Positions 4,868 to 11,223 of a DNA stretch of 21,483 nucleotides are shown piece by piece. Every line of letters starts with the position of its first letter. Position 1 is the stretch's first letter. Origin of the DNA: a virus; the IMG/VR virus record IMGVR_UViG_3300007735_000468, positions 1 through 21,483 of that record. The stretch is one strand, 5' to 3'. Made by a program: the position numbers and the translations under genes. The notes beneath the pieces were generated by a model that saw only the letters and a list, made by a program, of their open reading frames with translations, did not search any database and was not told the DNA's origin.

Positions 4868-6295
4868 TCAGCCGAGATCGTCGTCATGGTCCTTCTTCAG
4901 CGAAAGACCCCCCAACACGCGCGTTCCTTCAGCACCTTTCCTGATCCTGCTGAGATCCCAGCTACTTTCGGCCACAATCTTGATGAGCAGTTGGTTGTCA
5001 GCCACGTGCATCCGCACGTTATTGGACTTGCACCAGTCCTTCCACTCCCGTCTCACGAGCTCGTTGGCCACGAACCCTGTCTTGTTCTTCACGAACCGGG
5101 CCTCGAGGAAGTAATCGAACGGGTTATTGGCCAGGTGGTACTCCTTGACCACCCGGGTCCCACCATCAGTGGGGGTGAACTTCTCGTCGTCCTTCGCGGC
5201 CTCCAGCTTGATGGCTCCCCTCAGCGCCCAGACCGCGATCCCCGGCAGCTCGCCCTTCAGCACGTCCATGAGGTTGTGCTGTTCCTTGCCCTCGAAGCTC
5301 CTCTCGAACGGCAGCACCAGCATCTTCCCGCTCAGCCCCCGGCCCTTGTTCGGCAGCTGGGGGATCTCGTTCGCCTGGACCCATGGCGCCGCCTGCACGA
5401 CCACGTTCCGGACCTGCCGCTTGTACTTCGCGTTGATGGAGATCGGATCCCTTCCGAGCACGTTCTTCAGGACCCGGACCGCCACCTCTCCCTCCCTCGA
5501 GTCCAGCTCGCTGACCTCCGAGATGCACAGCACCCTCGCGAACTCCAGCCCATCCAGCCCGAAGCTGCCCGCGATCTCATCCAGGCTCGTACCGACGAAC
5601 CCGGTTCCACCCAGCAGCCACCGCATCACCGTGCCGATCGTGCCCTTTCCGGCCCTGATCTTCCCGTGGAACAGCATCCACTTCGCGTACCTCCGGTGGC
5701 TCATCATCGAGTAGCCCATCCACCGCTGCAGCAGCTCCTTCCACACCTCGTCCCCACCGCTCCACTCCTCGAGGCACCGCATCCACCGTGGGCACTCCGC
5801 ATCCGTGTCGAGATCCACGTCGACCACGCACGGATCGAACCACTCCGGCCCTCTCGGGACGCACACCATCGCCCCCGCATCCGCGCTGGCCTTCACGTCC
5901 ACGATCACGTCCCTGAACGCGATCGAGCAGTGGGGGTCGCTCAACCTGTCCCGGTAATCCGGACACAGCCACTGCGGCACATCGGTCCCTGCCACGCGGC
6001 ACAGCGCCTGCATCGCCCGCACGATCCCGGACACCTTGAACTCCGTGGGCCCGTACCGCTCGACCACGAGCCCGTCGTGATCGTCGCTCACGTACAGATC
6101 CTCGGCCCAGCGCCAAACCGCATCCTCGAGCCACTGCAGGTCCCTCTGCACCCACTTGCCGCCGTACCACTCGAACAGCCGTCCCTGCACCTCCCGCAGG
6201 CCCATCCCATCCTCGAAGCAGACCTTCAGCATCGCCCTCGCGACCTTCATCGGTTCGGTTGTCCGCAAAGGGTTTTGTTGTGTACCCAGAGTCAT
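4868..6295 (-). CDS. SF3 helicase (phage D5/P4-type primase-helicase C-terminal part), 475 aa
   Basis: This is a superfamily 3 AAA+ replicative helicase of the poxvirus D5/P4 alpha class, expected to unwind phage DNA at the fork as a hexamer. Walker A is at residues 211-219 (GKIRAGKGT). The hydrophobic strand ending in acidic residues at 255-260 (VLCISE) is Walker B, and QANEIPQL near 308-315 with its Asn is the SF3 sensor. PFERSF at 329-334 follows, as is usual. Residues from about 35 to 205 correspond to the D5-type N-terminal region. At 475 aa it lacks the archaeo-eukaryotic primase domain present in longer relatives, so primase must be supplied elsewhere. GAAAGGA stands about 7 nt upstream of the ATG at 6295. 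It is divergent from the rightward operon by 28 bp. Confidence 0.85.
   Translation of the reverse strand: MTLGTQQNPLRTTEPMKVARAMLKVCFEDGMGLREVQGRLFEWYGGKWVQRDLQWLEDAVWRWAEDLYVSDDHDGLVVERYGPTEFKVSGIVRAMQALCRVAGTDVPQWLCPDYRDRLSDPHCSIAFRDVIVDVKASADAGAMVCVPRGPEWFDPCVVDVDLDTDAECPRWMRCLEEWSGGDEVWKELLQRWMGYSMMSHRRYAKWMLFHGKIRAGKGTIGTVMRWLLGGTGFVGTSLDEIAGSFGLDGLEFARVLCISEVSELDSREGEVAVRVLKNVLGRDPISINAKYKRQVRNVVVQAAPWVQANEIPQLPNKGRGLSGKMLVLPFERSFEGKEQHNLMDVLKGELPGIAVWALRGAIKLEAAKDDEKFTPTDGGTRVVKEYHLANNPFDYFLEARFVKNKTGFVANELVRREWKDWCKSNNVRMHVADNQLLIKIVAESSWDLSRIRKGAEGTRVLGGLSLKKDHDDDLG
5167..5176 (+). repeat. Dispersed 10-mer CAGTGGGGGT, copy 2
   Basis: Exact copy within the helicase gene; read on the gene's strand it encodes part of FTPTDGG (near residue 375). 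Confidence 0.9.
5928..5937 (+). repeat. Dispersed 10-mer CAGTGGGGGT, copy 3
   Basis: Exact copy within the helicase gene; here the same bases encode SDPHCS (near residue 121), a different frame from copy 2. Confidence 0.9.
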
Positions 6296-6305
6296 CCGAT
6301 TATCC
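6278..6305 (+). promoter_or_regulatory. Possible rightward promoter at the divergence point
   Basis: TTGTGT (6278-6283) and TTATCC (6300-6305), 16 bp apart, are the best sigma70-like pair before the first rightward gene. They overlap the start of the divergent helicase gene. The match is weak, and a phage-specific promoter is equally possible. Confidence 0.25.
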
Positions 6306-6323
6306 TTTCAACAGGAGACCTTC

Positions 6324-8270
6324 ATGTCCCGACTCGTGAACCCGCTGCAGCTCGACCTGACCGACCCCTCGATGTTTATCGCAGACCTCGAAGCCCACAA
6401 GTATCGGCAGCGCGAGGAAGCGGCGACCAGTGGGGGTCAACCTAGGAAGCCAAAGCCACAGCAACAGGCGCCCGCCGAACCCACGGCTGGCGCTCAACCT
6501 CCGGCTGCTCCTGCTCCGACTGCTGCGACTCCTGCTGCTCCGACTCCGACTTCGACTGCTTTCGACGACTTCAAGGCTCAACGGGAAGCGGCCCTCCTCG
6601 CACACAACGAGGAGCTCAAGGCCCTGGCCGCCCAGGGGGTCCCTTCGGGGGACCTGAGCCGCAAGCGCTCCTACGAACGCTACCAGAACCGCCTCGGCCA
6701 GCTCCGGGCCCTCGAGAACCGCGCCATGCGCGAGGCCCAGCGTCCCGCCAAGCGGGCTGCCCGGATCGCCGCAGACGCCGAGCGCAAGCGACTCCTCGGG
6801 GAACGGCTTGCCGCCAGGGACGCCGCCCGTTCCGCCGAGCGCTCCGCCGCCGGAGACCGCTCGTACACCTCGGTCGAGGACATCCGCACCCGTCGTCCGC
6901 AGTCTACCCAAACTGACCAACCTGTCAACCCCTCCGAACAAGCACTTCGCGAGATGTCCCAGGTTCCGTACCGCACTCCGATCGCGGACGGATCCAACTG
7001 GCTCGACGACGCCATCCGAAAGCAGGCCGACCTGCTCCGGTCCCAGATGAAGCGCACCCCCACTGGTCAGCTCTCCGGGCTCACCGAGCTCTACGCCGAG
7101 CCCGGTAAGGTCGGGCCTCCGGCACCAGCACCCGAGCCTTCGGAACCATCGTTTGTGCCTCCGATGGGCAGGTTTCAATACGCAACCCCCGCGCCAGCTT
7201 CGGCCGCAGCTCCTGCACCGACCATGCCGCCGGAAGAACTCATTGCCTCTCTTCCTCCGGATCAGCAGAAGATGGTTCGCGACCAGCTGGCGCAGCGCAA
7301 GATGCTCGCCGAGATGGAACGCATGAGCACCTCCGGATACGGAGAGATCGCCAACCGTGGACTCGGGGAGAACCTGCTGCGTTCCGCCGACGACACCATC
7401 CGCATGCTCGAGAGCATCGGCGACATCCCCGTGGTCGGCACCGCGCTCCGCACCCTCTTCGGTCCGGCCGGAATCGCCGGAGCCCCGCTTCCGCAGGACC
7501 TTGCCCAGCGCGAGATCGAACGGGCCCGCACTCCGGAGGAACTCTCCGAGGCGCAGGCCCGTCAGTCCCGTGCCGCCATGCAGGGAGCCCTCCTCGACCT
7601 GCTCGGTGGAGCAGCCCAGGGAATACGCCCGCAGCCGAGCACGATTCCGACTCCCGCAGGCCGCCCGGTCATCGACAACCCTCAGGTCGTCGGACAGACC
7701 AAGCCACGTGCGGCTTACACCCCGGAAGGCGCAATCCGGGTGACTCCGGGACAAACTGGTCAAGTTGTAGACATGCCGCAGGTCCCCGGGCGTGGACCGT
7801 ACCAGGGGGGTCTTCCCGAAGCCACTGTCCCGACGTCCGGACCGATGGGCATGAAGGTGTCCGACACGGTGCCTCCGATCAACCAGTCCCGGAGTCCCAT
7901 CGGAACCGTCCGTCGTCCGTATCCCGCAACCGAGACCCTTGCGGACGGACAGGGACTTCTGCCTGGAATCCGGGCATCCGAGGCTCCGCGCGTGTCCACC
8001 CCGGATCAGTCTCCCGTGCTGTCCGAACTCGCGCAGCCTGCGAACCAGCCGCTGCTTCCCGGAATGCCTCGTCCGACCGTGACCCCGAAGGTTCCGGCGC
8101 AGATCCAGCAGGCCCGTGATCTCCAGCGTCGAGTCGCGCAGGGCCGTGCCGCCAACGCGCAGATCGCCCGCCAGCTCGAGGCGAGCCGCGCCGCCGATGC
8201 CGCGCGGTCCAGCCAGGACACGTTCCTCGACGCCCTCAATCAGATGCTGCAGGAGGCGTTGCTGCGATGA
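6324..8270 (+). CDS. Large Pro/Ala-rich hypothetical protein, 648 aa
   Basis: Unrecognised; probably structural or an internal virion protein, judged only from size, composition and position at the head of the late operon. Order along the chain: a short N-terminus; a Pro/Ala/Thr-rich linker (residues 45-80) encoded partly by two imperfect 21-bp tandem units at 6510-6551; a charged Arg/Ala-rich coiled-coil-like region (about 85-195); another Pro/Ala linker (about 265-310); a short hydrophobic segment (about 365-390, IGDIPVVGTALRTLFGPAGI); a Pro/Gly-rich extended part; and a C-terminal Arg/Ala/Gln helix. AGGAGA lies 6 nt before the ATG at 6324. An in-frame upstream extension would run antisense through the helicase gene and is rejected. 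The stop overlaps the next gene as ATGA. Confidence 0.75.
   Translation: MSRLVNPLQLDLTDPSMFIADLEAHKYRQREEAATSGGQPRKPKPQQQAPAEPTAGAQPPAAPAPTAATPAAPTPTSTAFDDFKAQREAALLAHNEELKALAAQGVPSGDLSRKRSYERYQNRLGQLRALENRAMREAQRPAKRAARIAADAERKRLLGERLAARDAARSAERSAAGDRSYTSVEDIRTRRPQSTQTDQPVNPSEQALREMSQVPYRTPIADGSNWLDDAIRKQADLLRSQMKRTPTGQLSGLTELYAEPGKVGPPAPAPEPSEPSFVPPMGRFQYATPAPASAAAPAPTMPPEELIASLPPDQQKMVRDQLAQRKMLAEMERMSTSGYGEIANRGLGENLLRSADDTIRMLESIGDIPVVGTALRTLFGPAGIAGAPLPQDLAQREIERARTPEELSEAQARQSRAAMQGALLDLLGGAAQGIRPQPSTIPTPAGRPVIDNPQVVGQTKPRAAYTPEGAIRVTPGQTGQVVDMPQVPGRGPYQGGLPEATVPTSGPMGMKVSDTVPPINQSRSPIGTVRRPYPATETLADGQGLLPGIRASEAPRVSTPDQSPVLSELAQPANQPLLPGMPRPTVTPKVPAQIQQARDLQRRVAQGRAANAQIARQLEASRAADAARSSQDTFLDALNQMLQEALLR
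6428..6437 (+). repeat. Dispersed 10-mer CAGTGGGGGT, copy 4
   Basis: Exact copy in the Pro/Ala-rich gene, 104 nt into it, encoding TSGG. Confidence 0.9.
7056..7065 (-). repeat. Dispersed 10-mer CAGTGGGGGT, copy 5
   Basis: Exact copy on the minus strand, in the same gene, read as ACCCCCACTG and encoding TPTG. Confidence 0.9.
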
Positions 8271-8710
8271 GCAAGACGCGCCGCAAGGGCATGTCGTTCA
8301 GCGTGGGCGGTGGCCTGCGGTGGGTGCACGAGTCGCGGTTCTGCGACGAGATGCAGCTCACCCCCACTGCCTTCAGGAAGCTGTGCCGGGCGCTCAACGT
8401 GCCGATGCTGCAGATCCACGGCGACTGGCTCGTCAACCTGCACATGTTCCGCATCGGCCTGTGGGCCGCCACGCGCTTCGGTCAGCCGGACTTCCTTGTG
8501 CCCGGGTGCGACAACATCCGCAAGTCCCGCAGGAACCAGACGTCGTCAACTTCGGTTTCCCGGGAGTACATCGAGCAGAATCTTCCGAAACTCATCGAAG
8601 AGGTCAACAAGGCCCGCATCATGGACGGCGTCGAGCTCGAGCAGCGCACCATCGACGAATCCCGCGACGCCGCCCGCCGCATGCTCAACCTCCTCAACCC
8701 AAGGACCTGA
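8267..8710 (+). CDS. Possible HTH DNA-binding protein, 147 aa
   Basis: Residues 20-60 (HESRFCDEMQLTPTAFRKLC followed by ALNVPMLQIHGDWLVN) resemble the helix-turn-helix plus wing of MerR/excisionase-type domains. There, a helix pair is followed by a hydrophobic residue, a short basic or polar turn and a W-L-V strand. The C-terminal half (98-147) is a charged helix suited to oligomerisation. A role in regulation or as a terminase-small-like DNA-binding subunit is possible, but it lies 5 kb from the large terminase and no specific motif decides. The start overlaps the previous stop as ATGA. Confidence 0.65.
   Translation: MSKTRRKGMSFSVGGGLRWVHESRFCDEMQLTPTAFRKLCRALNVPMLQIHGDWLVNLHMFRIGLWAATRFGQPDFLVPGCDNIRKSRRNQTSSTSVSREYIEQNLPKLIEEVNKARIMDGVELEQRTIDESRDAARRMLNLLNPRT
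8360..8369 (-). repeat. Dispersed 10-mer CAGTGGGGGT, copy 6
   Basis: Exact minus-strand copy in the possible HTH gene, encoding LTPTA inside the putative HTH. Confidence 0.9.
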
Positions 8711-8713
8711 CCC

Positions 8714-9115
8714 ATGGCAAAGTTCGTTTCTATAGCTGCAAAGGCCTTCAAGACACTTCTTTCTAAGGCCAGAAGCAATCGAGCTGACGATCTGGCTTAC
8801 ACCATTGAAAAGATGGCCAAGCCTGGAAAGGAAGGTCGAGTAATCGTGCCCAAGAACAAGTTCAACAGCTTGATGCGGGCGGCAGGACCACTCACCGAAA
8901 GCCAGTACAAACTCATGGGGAAGGCTGGCTCACGCAGTCAAAATGAAGTTCGGGCTTTGAGGGGTGGTAAGGCACGAACCACAGAAGAACTTGCGGCCAT
9001 CGGAAGGGTCAAGGCAGGACTTCCCGCCTATCCCGGTCGTCGTAGTAGGGGTAATCCAGACTTCAAGAGCGGGGAAGAGTACCTCCGTCAGCGGCAGAGC
9101 GAGGAGGGTTACTGA
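8714..9115 (+). CDS. Hypothetical protein, 133 aa, AT-richer paralogue A
   Basis: Unrecognised. It starts MAKFVSIAAKAFKTLLSKAR and contains GRVIVPKNKFNSLMR near residues 41-55. It is basic, mainly helical, with a polar C-terminus (YLRQRQSEEGY). Its DNA is visibly richer in A and T than its neighbours and uses codons such as TCT, AGA and CTT that are rare nearby. It is paralogous to the 222-aa gene at 9250, with the same first 16-residue pattern and a matching G(R/K)V(I/V)(V/I)PK motif. AAGGA lies 8-9 nt before the ATG. The base composition suggests later acquisition than the surrounding genes. Confidence 0.65.
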   Translation: MAKFVSIAAKAFKTLLSKARSNRADDLAYTIEKMAKPGKEGRVIVPKNKFNSLMRAAGPLTESQYKLMGKAGSRSQNEVRALRGGKARTTEELAAIGRVKAGLPAYPGRRSRGNPDFKSGEEYLRQRQSEEGY

Positions 9116-9116
9116 C

Positions 9117-9248
9117 ATGCCGTTCAAGTCGAAGGCGCAGCAGAAGTTCATGTTCGCGACGATGCCGAAGACCGCCAAGAAGTGGGCGGCCGAGACCAAG
9201 AGCATCAAGTCGCTCCCGAAGAAGGCGCCCAAGAAGCGGAGCAAGTGA
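9117..9248 (+). CDS. Small Lys-rich phage protein, 43 aa
   Basis: The protein begins MPFKSKAQQKFMFATMPKTA and ends in a Lys-rich tail. Short proteins of the form MPxKSKAQxxFMF...PKxAKKWAxET recur in many environmental phages as uncharacterised small proteins; this is recalled, not searched. A longer in-frame extension upstream is out-of-frame shadow of paralogue A, so the ATG at 9117, one base after the previous stop, is preferred. Its GC-rich codon use contrasts with the two AT-richer genes on either side. Confidence 0.7.
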   Translation: MPFKSKAQQKFMFATMPKTAKKWAAETKSIKSLPKKAPKKRSK

Positions 9249-9249
9249 G

Positions 9250-9918
9250 TTGGCCAAGTATCTTCTCATGGCAGAAAAAACTTTTACCTCCTTGTTGAAC
9301 AGGGTAGGTAAAGGTCGCCTTCCTGTTTCAGGAACAAGAGAAGCGATTGGCAAAGTGAAAAAAGGTGCTCGGGTGGTGAACTTGAGGATGTCCGATCTGA
9401 AGGAGCACTTTTCAAACTTCAGGGACGACTACAGGGCTCTGTACGAAAAAACAACTGGAAATCAGGTCCCAAAGGGAAAGGTGGTCATACCAAAAGACCT
9501 GCATGACAGGATAAAGGACTTTCTATCAAAGAAAAGTTCCTTTGAAAAACGTGCAGCCGCTATGACAGAGCTTGATCGTGCTTTGGTGACGGCAAGTAAG
9601 AAACCAGGTGGAAGACCTCCACCTCAGTTGGGGGAGAAGCACGCTAGAACCTTTCAAAATCCAGGCTTTATGCCAACCTACAAAGGCTCTAGAAGACTCC
9701 CCCCAAAAAGCGAAGTGAACAAGGCAAGAGAAATCGTTCAATCAGAACAGAGAGCGTGGGAAGAACTCCTTGCTCTCAGTGGGGAGAAAGCAAGGTTGCT
9801 GACTCCCGAACAGCGAGATCTGATTGATTATGACGAAGGGTCTAGAAGCCGTCTTCCATCTCTAGAAGAACTGGTTCGTCCGACCCCCTACAAACAACGC
9901 TACCGATTGAAAGGTTAG
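9250..9918 (+). CDS. Hypothetical protein, 222 aa, AT-richer paralogue B, TTG start
   Basis: Unrecognised. From a TTG at 9250 it reads MAKYLLMAEKTFTSLLNRVG, which aligns without gaps to the start of paralogue A (MAKFVSIAAKAFKTLLSKAR). This supports TTG over the ATG at 9268. GGAG lies about 9 nt upstream. A second shared motif is GKVVIPKDLHDRI near residue 76. The rest is charged and Lys/Arg-rich, ending KQRYRLKG. The DNA is markedly AT-richer than the window average, with many AGA/AGG arginine codons. The domain is unidentified; shared N-termini suggest a common targeting or interaction segment. Confidence 0.65.
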   Translation: MAKYLLMAEKTFTSLLNRVGKGRLPVSGTREAIGKVKKGARVVNLRMSDLKEHFSNFRDDYRALYEKTTGNQVPKGKVVIPKDLHDRIKDFLSKKSSFEKRAAAMTELDRALVTASKKPGGRPPPQLGEKHARTFQNPGFMPTYKGSRRLPPKSEVNKAREIVQSEQRAWEELLALSGEKARLLTPEQRDLIDYDEGSRSRLPSLEELVRPTPYKQRYRLKG

Positions 9919-9920
9919 TG

Positions 9921-10175
9921 ATGGCGGCGAAGAAGAAGCGCTTCAACTTCAAGGCGGTCCACAAGAATCCCGAGGGCGGGCTCAGCGAGGCCGGACGGCA
10001 GGCGTACAACCGCGCCACCGGAGGCAACCTGAAGAGGCCGCAGCCCGAGGGTGGCAAGAGGCGCAACAGCTTCTGCGCCCGGATGAAGGGGATGAAGAAG
10101 CGCCTCACCAGCGCGAAGACCGCGAACGATCCGAACTCCCGCATCAACAAGAGCCTCCGGGCCTGGAACTGCTGA
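9921..10175 (+). CDS. DUF6321-like small basic protein, 84 aa
   Basis: The pattern NPEGGLSEAGRQAYNRATGG (residues 16-35), then RRNSFCARMKGM and a C-terminal SLRAWNC, matches the DUF6321-type family as I remember it: NPKGGLSxxGRxxYNxxTGxNLKxP ... RRxSFCARMxGM ... LRxWxC. These are small basic proteins of unknown function found mostly in phages. The ATG at 9921 has AAAGG 6 nt upstream; a GTG at 9918 immediately before it is an alternative that adds one residue. It is high in GC, unlike the preceding gene. Confidence 0.8.
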   Translation: MAAKKKRFNFKAVHKNPEGGLSEAGRQAYNRATGGNLKRPQPEGGKRRNSFCARMKGMKKRLTSAKTANDPNSRINKSLRAWNC

Positions 10176-10176
10176 C

Positions 10177-10323
10177 ATGCCGAACATCCATGGACGCTAC
10201 GACCGACTGAAGGCGCACGAGGAGGCGAACACGCCTGCTTCGGATCCGCTGAAGCCCACGCCCGCCAAGAAGCGCAAGTCGGCCAAGAAGAAGATGGCCG
10301 ACATCAGGAAGAGAATGAAGTGA
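10177..10323 (+). CDS. Tiny Lys-rich protein, 48 aa
   Basis: A short complete frame begins MPNIHGRYDRLKAHEEANTP and ends in a Lys/Arg-rich tail (KKRKSAKKKMADIRKRMK). It starts one base after the DUF6321-like stop, and its own stop overlaps the next start as GTGA. The tight packing on both sides is the main argument that it is real. Very basic; no family recognised. Confidence 0.65.
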   Translation: MPNIHGRYDRLKAHEEANTPASDPLKPTPAKKRKSAKKKMADIRKRMK

Positions 10324-10724
10324 GCGAGGTCCGCCGCACCAACCCCGAGCGCTGGAAGGCGATCGTCTCCAGGTTCAAGGCGTCCTCCAAGGGCGGCGCC
10401 CCGGGCCAGTGGTCCGCCCGCAAGGCCCAGCTGGCGACCCAGGCCTACCAGTCCAGTGGGGGTGGCTACGTCGGACCCAAGAGCTCCGACAACAGCCTCT
10501 CGAAGTGGACGAGGCAGGACTGGACCACGAAGTCGGGCAAGCCCTCGACACAGGGTCCGAAGGCGACGGGCGAGCGGTACCTGCCGAGGAAGGCGATCGA
10601 GTCGATGTCGTCCGGGGAGTACGCCCGCACGAGCGCGGCCAAGCGGGCCGGACGCGCACAGGGAAGGCAGTTCGTGAAGCAGCCCGAGGACATCGCCCGC
10701 AAGACCAGGAAGTTCAGGAGCTGA
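10320..10724 (+). CDS. DUF5872-like protein, 134 aa, GTG start
   Basis: The order of motifs fits the DUF5872 family as I recall it. It has W near residue 12, then GGAPGQWSARKAQLA at about 25-39, GGGYVG near 47-52, SLSKWTRQDWTTKSGKPS at about 59-76, ERYLPRKA at 85-92, SSGEYARTSAAKR at about 97-109 and a final QFVKQPEDIARK. The family occurs in phages and large DNA viruses and has no known biochemical activity. The GTG at 10320 overlaps the previous TGA. The 134-aa length is about that of the family core, so it appears complete. Search confirmation would be simple because the motifs are strong. Confidence 0.82.
   Translation: MSEVRRTNPERWKAIVSRFKASSKGGAPGQWSARKAQLATQAYQSSGGGYVGPKSSDNSLSKWTRQDWTTKSGKPSTQGPKATGERYLPRKAIESMSSGEYARTSAAKRAGRAQGRQFVKQPEDIARKTRKFRS
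10454..10463 (+). repeat. Dispersed 10-mer CAGTGGGGGT, copy 7
   Basis: Exact copy in the DUF5872-like gene, encoding the family's Gly-rich SSGGG segment. Confidence 0.9.
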
Positions 10725-10727
10725 CCG

Positions 10728-10931
10728 ATGGCGAAGCAACCCATGCCACCATCTGCTATGCTTGGTAAGCCCTCCCGCAAGTCCAAGTACTCCAAGGCCG
10801 ACGAGGCCGAGATGGAGGACGAGGACGAGATGGAGGACGAAGGCTGTGGATGCGGCCACGGCGACGACGAAGGTGTCGTCATCAAGATCTCCCTGCTGCT
10901 GCCCGACATGCTGCAGCCGAAGTCGCGATAG
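10728..10931 (+). CDS. Small acidic Cys-containing protein, 67 aa
   Basis: Unrecognised. A Lys/Ser/Pro-rich N-terminus is followed by an acidic repeat (EMEDEDEMEDE, residues 28-38, encoded by a repeated ATGGAGGACGA unit), then CGCGHGDDEG and a hydrophobic C-terminus (VVIKISLLLPDML). The acidity stands out among the very basic neighbours and could let it pair with one of them. AGGAG lies 8 nt before the ATG. Confidence 0.65.
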   Translation: MAKQPMPPSAMLGKPSRKSKYSKADEAEMEDEDEMEDEGCGCGHGDDEGVVIKISLLLPDMLQPKSR

Positions 10932-10939
10932 GAGCGATC

Positions 10940-11059
10940 ATGCCCAAGGTCAACGGAAAGCGATTCCCCTACACCATCAAGGGGAAGGCGGCCGCGAAGA
11001 GCGCCGCGAAGAAGATGGCCGCAATCAAGACCGTCAACAAGACGGGAGGTAAGGTCTAA
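10940..11059 (+). CDS. Tiny Lys-rich protein, 39 aa
   Basis: It begins MPKVNGKRFPYTIKGKAAAK and continues with Lys/Ala repeats. Tiny proteins starting MPKVxGKxFPYTxKGxxAAKKAAK are common unannotated products in environmental phages (recalled). GGAG stands 5-6 nt before the ATG at 10940. The stop overlaps the next start as TAATG. The Lys/Ala composition resembles histone-H1-like tails. Confidence 0.72.
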   Translation: MPKVNGKRFPYTIKGKAAAKSAAKKMAAIKTVNKTGGKV

Positions 11060-11208
11060 TGGCTGCAAAGAAGAAGACGACGTCCTCCAAGATCAAGGCC
11101 GTGAACACGAAGCGCGGCGCCAAGATGAGCGCGGTCCGGGCCTTCGGCTCGAAGATGCGAGCTTCTGGCTCCATCGCTCCTGGTGGCGGTGGCAAGGGCG
11201 GCGACTGA
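11059..11208 (+). CDS. Tiny Lys-rich protein, 49 aa
   Basis: A complete frame begins MAAKKKTTSSKIKAVNTKRG and ends with a Gly-rich tail (PGGGGKGGD). It is coupled to the gene before it by a TAATG junction. Strongly basic in the first 35 residues; no family recognised. Together with the preceding tiny genes it forms a run of basic products. Confidence 0.65.
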   Translation: MAAKKKTTSSKIKAVNTKRGAKMSAVRAFGSKMRASGSIAPGGGGKGGD

Positions 11209-11223
11209 ACCACGAGGAACACG

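Noticed and set aside
4838-6445. 535-aa plus-strand frame across the helicase gene
   Set aside because: The minus strand carries Walker A, Walker B and SF3 sensor motifs; the plus frame is Pro/His/Leu-rich shadow.
3364-7758. CAAACTG-type words (3364, 4679, 6909, 7753) as an operator family
   Set aside because: A 7-mer with four copies is close to the chance number for this length, and longer similarity among flanks is weak.
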